Made by a program: the position numbers and the translations under genes. A DNA stretch of 39,980 nt from Deltaproteobacteria bacterium (GTDB lineage: Bacteria; Myxococcota_A; Polyangia; JAAYKL01): the NCBI GenBank assembly GCA_028713995.1, contig JAQTNF010000001.1, forward strand, positions 1 through 39,980, given 5' to 3'. This document shows, piece by piece, positions 7,828 to 16,584 of the stretch. The notes below the pieces were generated by a model. That model was not told the origin of the DNA. It did no database searches and saw only the letters and a list, made by a program, of their open reading frames with translations. Numbering within the stretch: the stretch's first letter is position 1; each line of letters opens with the position of its first letter.

Positions 7828-9153
7828 TCAGAGGAAGACCTGGCCGTCGTTGACCGCGCCGAAGCTCGAAGGCGCAGGTCCGCTCCAGGAGAAGTCCACG
7901 GCTGCACGGCCCCCCGTCCCGACCCTCTGCAACGACGACCCGACCAGCGTGTCGTCGCTCTCGGTCACGAGCATGTCCGTGCTCGTCCAGCCCGCGGCCG
8001 GGCCGTTTAGTGCCGTGAACGCGCCGCCGTAGCTCAGGAGCTCCACGACCGTACCCGCCGGATCCACGAGCGCGAGCCCGTCCGGATCGCCGTTCTGGAT
8101 GCCGGGCTTGTAGAAAACCGCCGCTCCCATGGCGCCCGCGGAGCCGGGGATCACGCCCGACAGGGCCACGGTGGCGTAGGTGCGGCCCTTGAGGCCGTCG
8201 TAGAGCGCCACGGACCAGCCCATGAGATCCACGCCCGAAGGTCCCGCGATCTCCACGGCCTCGCCCATGTCCGCACCCGCGTTGGCATAGTGCAGCTCGT
8301 TGATGAAGACGCCCGGTTCCTGCGGCCCGGCGTCCAATCCGGCGTCGGACGTGTCGGACCCGTCTGACGTGTCGGACCCGCTATCCTGCCCGCACGGCGG
8401 GTTGGGCAGGCCCGGAGTGCCCAGGATGCTCCCGTCGCAGCACGGGCTCGCGGCCGGGCACCAGACGCCCGCGTCGTCCCGGGAAGCGGCCACGCCCAGC
8501 ACGGCGAGGGCCGCGCCGTAGGCGACACGATCGATCTCGACACCGCCGCACGAGAGCACGATCTCGTCCACGTCGTTCGGGAGCGTGAAGCTCTTGTACT
8601 CGTAGTCCACGGTCACGCCGTGAATCGAGGCCAGATCCGCGCTGCGCCCGAGCACGAGACGTCCGCCTGGAGCGACCACGAGCGGCCCTTCGATCACGTG
8701 GCGATCGCCGCCGTCGTCCATGAGCGCGCAGCCGCCGAGATCGAGCGACCTTTCCGTGGCGTTCTCGAGCTCCACCCATTCCCCGCGATCCACGCCTGTC
8801 TGGGAGCGCGCCATGAACTCCGTCACGAGCACCTCTCCCGCGGTTCCGGGGGATCCCACGGTCCCGCCGTCGCCGGTGCCGGAGTCGCAGTCGCCGTCCG
8901 CGTCACCATCCGCATCCGTGTCGCCGTCGGTGCCGGTGTCAGCGTCCGTGTCGTTGTCCGTGTCCGCATCCGAGTCGCTGTCCGCGTCACTGTCAGAGTC
9001 AGCGTCAGCGTCCGCGTCGGTGTCCGTGTCCGCGTCGCCGTCCGCACCCTCCCCGGCGTCGGGAAGGGGTTCGAGGTCCGCGTCGAACGGCGAGCCGTCG
9101 CAGCCCACGGCGCAGGCGGCGAAAGCCAGGATCAAAAGCTGTCTCGTGGTCAT
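7828..9153 (-). CDS. lipoprotein with Asp-rich tether and two lamin-tail domains
   Basis: A 441-residue predicted lipoprotein. The signal sequence ends at AVGC (Cys18). Residues about 35-95 are an Asp-rich tract (DADTDTDADADADSDS and similar). Two lamin-tail-like (LTD) beta-sandwiches follow: one from about 105 to 225 beginning GEVLVTEFMARS with GEWVELENAT, and one from about 280 to the end beginning FINELHYANAG with GEAVEIAGPSG. A second short acidic linker (DSGSDTSDGSDTSD) separates them. LTDs in bacteria are found on exported proteins and may bind surfaces or accompany nucleases, but no enzyme domain is seen here. The ATG has a GAGGAGGGA ribosome site. Confidence 0.86.
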   Translation of the reverse strand: MTTRQLLILAFAACAVGCDGSPFDADLEPLPDAGEGADGDADTDTDADADADSDSDADSDSDADTDNDTDADTGTDGDTDADGDADGDCDSGTGDGGTVGSPGTAGEVLVTEFMARSQTGVDRGEWVELENATERSLDLGGCALMDDGGDRHVIEGPLVVAPGGRLVLGRSADLASIHGVTVDYEYKSFTLPNDVDEIVLSCGGVEIDRVAYGAALAVLGVAASRDDAGVWCPAASPCCDGSILGTPGLPNPPCGQDSGSDTSDGSDTSDAGLDAGPQEPGVFINELHYANAGADMGEAVEIAGPSGVDLMGWSVALYDGLKGRTYATVALSGVIPGSAGAMGAAVFYKPGIQNGDPDGLALVDPAGTVVELLSYGGAFTALNGPAAGWTSTDMLVTESDDTLVGSSLQRVGTGGRAAVDFSWSGPAPSSFGAVNDGQVFL

Positions 9154-9171
9154 GCTCCCTCCTCGTGTGAT

Positions 9172-9183
9172 GTGGCGCGCCAC
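9172..9183. promoter_or_regulatory. perfect 12-bp palindrome in the lipoprotein leader
   Basis: GTGGCGCGCCAC is a perfect inverted repeat 18 bases upstream of the lamin-tail lipoprotein start codon. It could be an operator half-site pair or chance in GC-rich DNA; no regulator can be assigned. Confidence 0.2.
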
Positions 9184-9239
9184 GGCCCGTACATCGGCCG
9201 TTCGGGGCCGCAAGTTGCGAAAAAAATGGAGGGTCTGAG

Positions 9240-9266
9240 AAAAAACCGGGGCTAGGCCCGCCCGGC
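9240..9266 (-). terminator. intrinsic terminator overlapping the RNase J stop codon
   Basis: Read on the minus strand, CCGGG (+ strand 9261-9265) can pair with CCCGG (9246-9250) around a ten-base loop, and six T residues follow directly. The loop contains the TAG stop codon of the RNase J gene, so the terminator is partly coded inside the last codons. The stem is short (5 bp), so strength is uncertain. Confidence 0.45.
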
Positions 9267-10898
9267 GCCCGGCGCGTGGACGACGACCAGCACGTACGGC
9301 TCGCGTGAGACGAGCTTCGAAAGGAACTTGCGCAGGCCGGAGCGTACGAGCTCGCGACACCGCTCGGTGTCCGTACGCTCGTCGCCGGCCGCCTCGAGGA
9401 TGCGCCCCACCTCGGCCGCCACTTGGCCGGCCAGCCAGGGCATGGACTCCTCGGGCGCCACGCCGCGCGCCGTGACGAGCACCGGACCGTTGGCGCGTCC
9501 CGAAGTGTCCGCGACCCACGAGATGACGAGCACCCCGTGGGCGGCCAGCACGCGGCGGTCGCGCACGGCGGCTTCCGTGAGCATGCCGCCCGGATCGATG
9601 TGCACCTTGCGCGCCGGCACGGGTCGCTCCTCGACGGTGAGCCCCGAGGGGCCGACCCGCGCCACCTGCCCGTTCACGATCACGCTCACGCTCGGGACGC
9701 CGGCCTCGCGGGCGAGCGCCGCGGCGGCCGTGAGGTGCCGCAGGGTGCCGTGCGACGGCAGGAAAGCGCGCGGCCGGACGGCCTCCACCACCATGCGGAT
9801 CTCCTGGCGCCCGCCGTGGCCCGACACATGGATGCCGGCTTCGTTGCCGCGGTGGAACACCTGTGCGCCCAGCCGCAGGAGCCGGTCGATGGTCTGGCTG
9901 ATGGCCACCTCGTTGCCCGGGATGAAGCGGCTCGAGAGCAGCACCGCGTCGCCGCGCTCCACGTGCAGGTTGCGGTGCGCGTCCTCGGACAGGCGGCCGA
10001 GCGCGGAACGCAGCTCGCCCTGCGTGCCCGAGAGCACCGCGAGGGTGCGCTCCGGCTGCAGATCCATGACCTCCTCCTCGGGCACCATGAGATCCGGCGG
10101 CAGCTTGAGGGCACCCGTGGACGCGGCCACCCGCGCGTGGGTCTCCACGGATCTGCCACACAGGGACGCCTTGCGGCCCGTGGCGCGCGCCACGTCGAGG
10201 ATCGAGCGCAGGCGCTGCACGTTCGACGAAAAGATGGCCACGAACACGCGCCCGCGCACCTTGCGCACGAGCCGCGTAAGACAGTCCGCCACGCTCCGCT
10301 CGTCGCCGGCGGGCTCCTCCTCCTCGGAGCCGGTGGAGTCCGAGATCAGGAGGTCCACGCCGCCCGCTGCCGCCTCGGCGAAGCGCGCGAGCGCGATCTG
10401 TCCGCGATCTTCGCCCTTCAGGCCGAGCTTGAAGTCACCCGTGTGCAGCACGCGGCCCGCGGGCGTGTCGATGGCGAACCCCATGCTCTCCACGATGGAG
10501 TGCGGCACCGCGAACGCGCGCACTGCGAACGGGCCGAGCACCACAGAACCGTCCTGCGCCAGGATTTTCATGTGGGGCGCGACCTCACTCTCGTGCTCCT
10601 TGAACTTCTCCTTGAGCAGGCCCGCCGGATAGGGCGAGCTGTAGATCGGCACGTCCACCTCGCGCAGCAGGTACGGCAGGCCGCCGATGTGATCCTCGTG
10701 GCCGTGGGTGATCACGACGCCCTCGAGATCGCCGCGGCGCGAGGCGAGGTACTCGAAGCCCGGTACGATGAGCTCGAGCCCGAGCGTCTCGGACGGGAAC
10801 ATGGCCCCGCAGTCGACCACGAGCAGGCGTCCTTCGACCTCGATCGCCATGCAGTTCATGCCGATCTCGCCCAGGCCGCCCAGGGGAATGATGCGCAT
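9252..10898 (-). CDS. rnj: ribonuclease J
   Basis: A 548-residue metallo-beta-lactamase/beta-CASP ribonuclease, the usual RNase J length. It acts as an RNA exo- and endonuclease in maturation and decay. The N-terminus MRIIPLGGLGEIGMN is family-typical, and the zinc motif HGHEDH lies at residues 65-70. HTGDFKLG and the beta-CASP SGHGGRQE motif follow. The C-terminal 100 residues form the oligomerisation domain. The ATG lacks a good ribosome site; a GTG 21 bases upstream (10919), preceded by GAGG at four bases, is a credible alternative start. Together with rnc this gives the window two RNA-processing enzymes. Confidence 0.93.
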   Translation of the reverse strand: MRIIPLGGLGEIGMNCMAIEVEGRLLVVDCGAMFPSETLGLELIVPGFEYLASRRGDLEGVVITHGHEDHIGGLPYLLREVDVPIYSSPYPAGLLKEKFKEHESEVAPHMKILAQDGSVVLGPFAVRAFAVPHSIVESMGFAIDTPAGRVLHTGDFKLGLKGEDRGQIALARFAEAAAGGVDLLISDSTGSEEEEPAGDERSVADCLTRLVRKVRGRVFVAIFSSNVQRLRSILDVARATGRKASLCGRSVETHARVAASTGALKLPPDLMVPEEEVMDLQPERTLAVLSGTQGELRSALGRLSEDAHRNLHVERGDAVLLSSRFIPGNEVAISQTIDRLLRLGAQVFHRGNEAGIHVSGHGGRQEIRMVVEAVRPRAFLPSHGTLRHLTAAAALAREAGVPSVSVIVNGQVARVGPSGLTVEERPVPARKVHIDPGGMLTEAAVRDRRVLAAHGVLVISWVADTSGRANGPVLVTARGVAPEESMPWLAGQVAAEVGRILEAAGDERTDTERCRELVRSGLRKFLSKLVSREPYVLVVVHAPGAGRA

Positions 10899-11075
10899 AT
10901 GGTTTGCGTTGCGGGTCACGTCGCCTCGGCCGCGAGCCCCCTTAAGTCGCGGGATGAGGCAGCGTACCCGGCTCATGCGCGGCGGGTCAAGGCGCGATGT
11001 GTCATTGCGCCCGCGGTCCGGGATCGGCGATGATTGCCCGAGGCGACGAACGCACGGACACAAGGGAGGAGAGAG

Positions 11076-11984
11076 ATGAAGAACCTGGCTTGGATGGGGG
11101 CGCTCCTGGCTGCGGTCCTGGCCGCGGCGGGGTGCACGGGCGACGACGACGGCGCGGGCACGGAGACCGACACGGGCACCGACACCGGCACGGCGTCTGA
11201 CGGGGACGCGGACGGCGACGCCGACTCTGATGCGGACACGGACTCCGATTCCGACACCGAAACGGCTTCGGACATGGGGAGCGCCACGAGCGTGGTCTTC
11301 CTGCACCACAGCACGGGCGGCGTGATCTGGGACGGCGGCGTGGCCGCGTGGATCGACGCCTACAACACGGCCAACGCCAAGACCTACGCCGTCACACAGC
11401 GTGCCTACCCCGACACCCCGTACCCGTGGGAGAACTACCCGTACGACTACTGGAACATCTGGGTGCGAAACGCCGGGAGCGCACCCTTCAACGGCCAGGA
11501 CACGCTCGAGATCCTGACCGCGGCGTACGACGTGATCGTCTTCAAGCACTGCTTCCCGGTGAGCGGCGTGGGGCCGGATACCGGCTCGCCCGACATCGCG
11601 TCCCCGAACAAGACCCAGGAGAACTACAAGCTCCAGTACGCCGCCCTCAAGGAGAAGCTCCACGAGTTCCCGGACACGCGCTTCATTGTGTGGACCGGCG
11701 CGGCCCTGCGGCAGTCCGAGACCGACGCGGAGAGCGCCGCGCGGGCCAAGGCGTTCTTCGATTGGGTCAAGAACGAGTGGGACGAACCCGGGGACAACAT
11801 CTTCGTGTGGGACTTCCGGCAGCTCGAGACCGACGGCGGCCTCTACCTGACCGAGGAGCACGCCTCCACCGACTCACACCCCAACACCACCTTCGCCGCG
11901 GAGGTCGCGCCCCTGTTCGGGCGGCGCCTCGCGGACGTCATCGAGGGCCGCGGCGACACGGGCAGCCTGACCGGCGAGGATTGA
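11076..11984 (+). CDS. SGNH-hydrolase-like lipoprotein with Asp-rich tether
   Basis: A 302-residue predicted lipoprotein whose signal sequence ends in AAGC (Cys20). Residues about 23-65 form an Asp/Thr/Ser/Gly tract. The folded part starts with SVVFLHHSTGG (Ser79), and near the end has STDSHPNTTF (Asp266, His268). This looks like the block I serine and block V Asp/His of the SGNH/GDSL esterase superfamily, but blocks II and III were not located with confidence, so the enzyme call is tentative. A strong AGGGAGGAG ribosome site fixes the ATG; an in-frame start 42 bases earlier has none. It is divergent from RNase J. Confidence 0.75.
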   Translation: MKNLAWMGALLAAVLAAAGCTGDDDGAGTETDTGTDTGTASDGDADGDADSDADTDSDSDTETASDMGSATSVVFLHHSTGGVIWDGGVAAWIDAYNTANAKTYAVTQRAYPDTPYPWENYPYDYWNIWVRNAGSAPFNGQDTLEILTAAYDVIVFKHCFPVSGVGPDTGSPDIASPNKTQENYKLQYAALKEKLHEFPDTRFIVWTGAALRQSETDAESAARAKAFFDWVKNEWDEPGDNIFVWDFRQLETDGGLYLTEEHASTDSHPNTTFAAEVAPLFGRRLADVIEGRGDTGSLTGED

Positions 11985-12077
11985 CCTGAATCCAGGATTC
12001 CCTTGTCTCAATAACGCCGAACCTTTATCTTCGAATCCCCACCCGGCGGCGGCCGGAAAAATGAGGAGGATACTCCA

Positions 12078-13259
12078 ATGAAACGCTGGAGATTCGACAC
12101 CATGGCCCTGCACGGCGCGCTCGAGGGCATGAAGCCCAACACGGTCTCCGTGCCCATCTACCAGAGCCTGGCCTACCCGTTCGACGACGTGCAGCATGGC
12201 GCGGACGCGTACGCCGACGCGCGCGAGGGCCTGTTCTGCTACGGCCGCTGGGACAACCCCACGGTGCAGGTGTTCGAGAAGCGACTCGCCATGCTCGAGG
12301 GCGGCGAGGCGGCGATCGCCACGTCGTCCGGCATGAGCGCCATCCTGCTCGTGGCGCACCACTTCTGCAAGGTGGGTGACGAGATCGTCAGCTCGAACCG
12401 CGTGTACGGCGGCACGTTCGTGCTGTTCGAGGCGGGCCTCGAGAAGATGGGCGTCAAGGTGCGCTGGATCACCGACCCGTCGGATCTCGGCGCGTGGAAG
12501 AAGGCCATCACCAAGAAGACGCGCTTCCTCTACGTGGAGTCGCCGAGCAACCCGTCGCTGCACGTGGCCGACATCCGCGCGCTCGCGGACATCGCGCACG
12601 GCAAGAAGCTGCCGCTCGTCGTGGACAACACCATCTGCACGCCGGCCCTGCAGAAGCCGTTCTCCATGGGCGCCGACGTCATCGTCCATTCCGCGAGCAA
12701 GTACCTGTCGGGCAACGCGACGAGCCTGTCGGGCGCCGTGGTGGGCAAGAAGGAGCTCATCCGCGCGCTGCGCAAGGGCCCCATGCGCTACCTGGGCCCT
12801 GCCCTCTCGCCGTTCAACGCGTGGCTCCTGCTCCTCAGCATGGAGACGCTCTCCTTGCGCATGGATCGCCACTCGTCGAACGCCATGGCGCTCGCCACGT
12901 ACCTCGAGGGCCACCCCAAGGTGAAGTCGGTCAACTACCCGGGCTTGAAGAGCCACCCCGGGCACGCGCTCGCGAAGAAGCAGATGAGAGCGTGCAGCTC
13001 GCTGCTCTCGTTCGTGGTCAAGGGCAAGTTCGAGGACGCGGTCAAGATCATCAACACGCTCGAGCTGTGGGTGCACGCGACACACCTGGGCACGTCGCGC
13101 ACCATCGTGACGCACCCGGCGTCCACCACGCACGTGGCCCTGGGGCCCACCGAGCTCAAGAAGGCCGGCATCCCGCCCACCATGATCCGCGTGTCCGTGG
13201 GCCTTGAGGATCCGGCCGACATCATCGCGGACATCGAGCGCGCGCTCTCCAAGATCTGA
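12078..13259 (+). CDS. PLP-dependent Cys/Met metabolism enzyme (O-acetylhomoserine sulfhydrylase-like)
   Basis: A 393-residue fold-type I PLP enzyme of the Cys/Met metabolism family. Motifs are YGRWDNPTVQVFEKRLAMLEGG (the R-x-x-NPT region), YGGTFVLF, VVDNTICTP, and HSASKYLSGN with the PLP-binding lysine at residue 208. The SRTIVTHPASTTH segment near the C-terminus is also typical. The YGGT motif, where methionine gamma-lyases have a cysteine after Gly, favours a sulfhydrylase or cystathionine gamma-synthase/lyase role over methionine gamma-lyase; these cannot be separated with certainty. A GAGGAGG ribosome site precedes the ATG. No SAM riboswitch is evident in the 93-base upstream gap. Confidence 0.9.
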   Translation: MKRWRFDTMALHGALEGMKPNTVSVPIYQSLAYPFDDVQHGADAYADAREGLFCYGRWDNPTVQVFEKRLAMLEGGEAAIATSSGMSAILLVAHHFCKVGDEIVSSNRVYGGTFVLFEAGLEKMGVKVRWITDPSDLGAWKKAITKKTRFLYVESPSNPSLHVADIRALADIAHGKKLPLVVDNTICTPALQKPFSMGADVIVHSASKYLSGNATSLSGAVVGKKELIRALRKGPMRYLGPALSPFNAWLLLLSMETLSLRMDRHSSNAMALATYLEGHPKVKSVNYPGLKSHPGHALAKKQMRACSSLLSFVVKGKFEDAVKIINTLELWVHATHLGTSRTIVTHPASTTHVALGPTELKKAGIPPTMIRVSVGLEDPADIIADIERALSKI

Positions 13260-13260
13260 A

Positions 13261-13392
13261 CGGCCGAGCCGGCCGACCCGCGCCCGGCGGTCAACCGCCG
13301 GGCTGAGGATACAAAGGACGCTCGAAGCGCCCTGCACCCAAGAGCAAGCCCCTCGGGCTTCGTTCATTGAGCCCGGGAGTTCACGCCCGGGC
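13261..13392. other. cluster of five hairpins between convergent genes
   Basis: The 176-base gap between the PLP enzyme and the TetR gene holds five inverted repeats in succession. They are cggcc/ggccg (13261-13275); a 9-bp arm gcccggcgg/ccgccgggc around tcaa (13282-13303); ggacgct/agcgccc with one mismatch (13316-13332); aagccc/gggctt around ctc (13346-13360); and gcccggg/cccgggc around eight bases (13371-13392). None is followed by a T-run. It may be a shared terminator region or a structured RNA. Confidence 0.5.
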
Positions 13393-13436
13393 CTTGGCGG
13401 AAAAGACCACCGACGGATTGACCTGGTCCCCTCGCC

Positions 13437-14033
13437 TCACGCGATCGAGGCGCCCTCCACGAGGACCCCCCTGCTGAAGAGATCGAGGATCCCGCGGGCC
13501 AGCTCCGCGCAGCTCGCGTCGCCATCCTCGAGCATGGTGGCGAGCACCTCCTTGAGCGCGCCGATGGCCGCACGCGCGACCACGCGCCTATTGCACGGCC
13601 GCACGATACCCAGCTCCTCGCCGAGCTCGAGCGAGCGCTCCACCACGAGCGCGACCCGCCCGTAGAACTCGGCGAGCTTGTCGTCGAAGCCCTTGTCGAG
13701 GCCCACAGCGCCCGAGAGCAGGATGGCCAGCATGGTCCGGTCTGCCGCGAACACATCGAAGACGCGCGCCATGGTGCAAAGGAGCTGCTCTCCGGGCGGG
13801 GGCGCGCCGTCGGACACGTCGACCCTGCGGATGCATGACGCGAGGCGCGTCATGAGGCGGTCGAGGAGCTCTTCGAAGATGGCGCGCTTGCTCTCGAAGT
13901 AGAGGTAGAACGTGCCGCGCGCGATGCCAGCCGCGGCGATGATGTCCGCAACGGAGGTGGAGTGGTAGCCGCGCTCGGCGAAGAGCCGCGCCGCGTGGAT
14001 GAGGATCTGCTCCCTGCGTTCGGCGGGCTCCAC
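13437..14033 (-). CDS. TetR-family transcriptional regulator
   Basis: A 198-residue regulator. The N-terminal helix-turn-helix domain is clear: RREQILIHAARLFAERGY followed by SVADIIAAAGIARGTFYLYF, the standard TetR recognition helix (about residues 25-50). The remainder is a variable helical ligand-binding domain with conserved family features such as FESKRAIFEELL. The start is GTG, three bases after the stop of the PqqD-like gene, so it is the last gene of an OPT transporter/PqqD-like/TetR operon. It likely controls this operon in response to a small molecule, which is an inference from position only. Confidence 0.9.
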   Translation of the reverse strand: MEPAERREQILIHAARLFAERGYHSTSVADIIAAAGIARGTFYLYFESKRAIFEELLDRLMTRLASCIRRVDVSDGAPPPGEQLLCTMARVFDVFAADRTMLAILLSGAVGLDKGFDDKLAEFYGRVALVVERSLELGEELGIVRPCNRRVVARAAIGALKEVLATMLEDGDASCAELARGILDLFSRGVLVEGASIA

Positions 14034-14036
14034 GGC

Positions 14037-14408
14037 TCAGCCTTCCGCGCCCGCGCCGGGCATGGTCATGCTCACCATGGCGCCGTTCTCGAGGGAGCGG
14101 ACGAACCTGGCGCAGCGCTCGTAGCGCGGCTCCACGCGCTCGCCGAACTTCTCGAACAGGATCTCCGCGATGTCGCCCACGTTGCGCGCGCCGTCGATCG
14201 ATTGCCACACGGCCGCGCCGACGTCGTCGAGCTTGACCCTGAAGAACCTGCGCGGGAGCCTGGGCTGGAGCCACCGCGCGAGCGGCCCGGACATGAACTT
14301 GGGCCGCAGGAGCACGAGCCGCCCGTCCCCGTCCTCCTCGAAGTCGACGTTCCGCCTGGGCACGCGGTCGAGGTAGTTTTCACTCGCTGCGCTCTTGCGG
14401 CGGGCCAT
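14037..14408 (-). CDS. PqqD-like protein
   Basis: A 123-residue protein with a PqqD-like winged-helix core from about residue 15 to 105 (RRNVDFEEDGDGRLVLLRPK, then FRVKLDDVGAAVWQSIDGAR and DIAEILFEKFGERVEPR). In known systems PqqD-like domains bind leader peptides of ribosomally made peptides and present them to radical SAM or other modifying enzymes. Here there is no such enzyme or precursor next to it; the neighbours are an OPT peptide transporter, whose stop is 11 bases upstream, and a TetR regulator three bases downstream. The family assignment is fairly firm; the role is open. Confidence 0.75.
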   Translation of the reverse strand: MARRKSAASENYLDRVPRRNVDFEEDGDGRLVLLRPKFMSGPLARWLQPRLPRRFFRVKLDDVGAAVWQSIDGARNVGDIAEILFEKFGERVEPRYERCARFVRSLENGAMVSMTMPGAGAEG

Positions 14409-14419
14409 GGGAAGGGAGC

Positions 14420-16450
14420 CTACCTGCTCGTCTTGAGGCCCTTGAGGGAGCCCTTGATGAGGTACGCGGCGAGCGCCACGATGACGACGGCGCCCAGCCA
14501 CTTCATGCCGAACCAGCCCGGCGGGTCGGCGACGAGCTTGAGGTTGAGCGTCACGAAGACGGCCAGAAGGATGCCCATGAGCGCCTCGCCGGCCACGAAC
14601 CCGGACGCGACGAGCAGCCCCTGGTTGTTGACCGCCTCGATCTCCTTGTCGTCCTTGGCGCCCATCTTCTTCGCGATCTTGGTGCCGATCCAGGCGATCA
14701 CGCCGCCCGTGAAGATGGCGGTGGTGGTCTGGAACGGCAGGTACATGCCCACGGCCACGAGCATGGGGCTCGGCACGCCCACGAAGATGAGGCCGAACGC
14801 GAACGCCATGCCCATGAGGATGAGCTCCCAGGGCAGCTGGCCCGAGATGATCCCCTTGGCCGTGGTGGCCATGAGGCCGGCCTGGGGCGCCGCGAGGCCG
14901 TCGCCGCCGATGCCGCCGGGCGTGGTCTTGTGCAGGAGGGTGATGATGGCCACGAGGAAGAGCGCCGAGGCCACGACGCCCACGAACCCGCCCACCTCCA
15001 TGCGCCACGGCGTGCCGCCGAGCAGGTAGCCGACCTTCCAGTCCTGGGCCATGTCGCCGGCCACGCCGGCCACGCAGCACACCACCGTGGCCACGCCGAG
15101 CACCGCGAGCACGCCCGCGGTCATGGCCTCGGTCATGGTCTTGCCGTCGGCCTCGTAGCCGCCGCCCATGCCGAGGAGCACGAGCAGGCCGGCCGCGATG
15201 AGCAGCGTGGAGAGCGTGAGCCCGGAGATGGGGTTGGACGAGGAGCCGATGATGGACACGAGGAACCCGGCCACGGCCGCGAACAGGAACGACATGACCG
15301 CCATGACGATCGTGACCACGAGCGACACCGTGAACGACTGGCACAGCACGGTGTACAGGCCGAGCATGGCGAGCAGCGTGAGCACGATCGCGGCGAACAC
15401 GATCTTCACGTTGATGTCCTTGTCCGTGCGCAGGACCTCGACGCCCGCGTCGCCCTTGCCGCCGCCGATGGCCTTGATCGACCGGCCGATGCCGGTCTTC
15501 AGGTTCGAGCGCATCTTGAACAGGGTGAAGAACGCGCCCACGATCATGGCGCCGATGGCGATCATCTTGACGTTGCCGTTGTAGATGGCCTTGAGCCCCG
15601 GGAACGACCCGTCGCCGCCGAACAGGGCGTCGACGTTGCCGCTCGACACGAAGCCGTTGAGCGCGGTCCCGAACGCCGCGTCGGAGTGGGCCATCATGAA
15701 CAGGATGACCGGCGTGAGGAACAGCCAGCCGAAGATGCCGCCCGCGGCGGCGATGGCGCCGTACTTGGGCCCGATGATGTAGCCCACCGCGAGGAACGCG
15801 GGCGACGGCTCGGGCGTGAAGAACGGGAACGCGCCCTTCGAGTCGTCGCCCAGCTTGAACGCGCTCTTGAAGTGTCCGCCGATGATCGGGATCCCGGCGC
15901 CGTTCTTGAAGAACTCGATCAGACCTGCGACGCCCATGGCCGCGAACACGGCACCGGCGCCCGACTGGCCGCCCTGGCCGGCCTTGACGATCTCGGTGCA
16001 CGCCAGGCTCTCCGGGAACGGCAGCGACGCGTCCTCCATGAAGGTGCGGCGCAGCAGGATCATGAGCAGCACGCCGAGCACCCCGCCCACGAGGAGCAGC
16101 GCGGTGGCGAGGAGCCACTCCCTAGAGAACAGCTCGATGTCGCCCCACGCGCCGACGAGGACGAACGCCGGGATCGTGAAGATCGCCCCCGCCGCGAGCG
16201 CCTCTCCCACAGCGCCCGTGGTGCGGGCGATGTTCTCTTCGAGGATGTTGCCCTTGAACAGCTTCAGGATCGCCATCGAGAGCACCGCGGCCGGGAACGT
16301 GGCGGCCACGGTCATGCCGGCCTTGAGGCCCAGGTACACGTTGGCCGCGCCCAGGACGACCGCCATAATCGCGCCCAGGATGAGCGGCGGCAGCGTGAGC
16401 TCCTTGAGATCGGTCTTGGGGTCAACGTATGGTTTGTACTCGTTGGCCAT
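14420..16450 (-). CDS. OPT-family oligopeptide transporter
   Basis: A 676-residue inner-membrane transporter with at least 14 hydrophobic segments. Family-typical stretches include LTLPPLILGAIMAVVLGAAN at the N-terminus, NVYLGLKAGMTVAATFPAAV, and the repeated glycine-rich helices toward the C-terminus. OPT proteins import oligopeptides, or in some branches metal chelates, using proton symport. The ATG has a GAGGTGA ribosome site. It leads a minus-strand operon with the PqqD-like and TetR genes. The substrate is unknown; the PqqD neighbour makes a peptide plausible. Confidence 0.92.
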   Translation of the reverse strand: MANEYKPYVDPKTDLKELTLPPLILGAIMAVVLGAANVYLGLKAGMTVAATFPAAVLSMAILKLFKGNILEENIARTTGAVGEALAAGAIFTIPAFVLVGAWGDIELFSREWLLATALLLVGGVLGVLLMILLRRTFMEDASLPFPESLACTEIVKAGQGGQSGAGAVFAAMGVAGLIEFFKNGAGIPIIGGHFKSAFKLGDDSKGAFPFFTPEPSPAFLAVGYIIGPKYGAIAAAGGIFGWLFLTPVILFMMAHSDAAFGTALNGFVSSGNVDALFGGDGSFPGLKAIYNGNVKMIAIGAMIVGAFFTLFKMRSNLKTGIGRSIKAIGGGKGDAGVEVLRTDKDINVKIVFAAIVLTLLAMLGLYTVLCQSFTVSLVVTIVMAVMSFLFAAVAGFLVSIIGSSSNPISGLTLSTLLIAAGLLVLLGMGGGYEADGKTMTEAMTAGVLAVLGVATVVCCVAGVAGDMAQDWKVGYLLGGTPWRMEVGGFVGVVASALFLVAIITLLHKTTPGGIGGDGLAAPQAGLMATTAKGIISGQLPWELILMGMAFAFGLIFVGVPSPMLVAVGMYLPFQTTTAIFTGGVIAWIGTKIAKKMGAKDDKEIEAVNNQGLLVASGFVAGEALMGILLAVFVTLNLKLVADPPGWFGMKWLGAVVIVALAAYLIKGSLKGLKTSR

Positions 16451-16584
16451 TGGGGGTCACCTCGCCTTTTGTGGACGTACCTTTTTGATCACGTGTGACG
16501 CAGCCTAGCCGGCGCCGCGACTGTTTGTCCAGACCAAATCCTTGGGGCAAGGCGCGCGGGTCCTGTGCTATCATCGCGTCCGTC

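Noticed and set aside
11985-12077. SAM riboswitch before the Cys/Met enzyme
   Set aside because: The 93-base gap shows no recognisable riboswitch core or expression-platform terminator.
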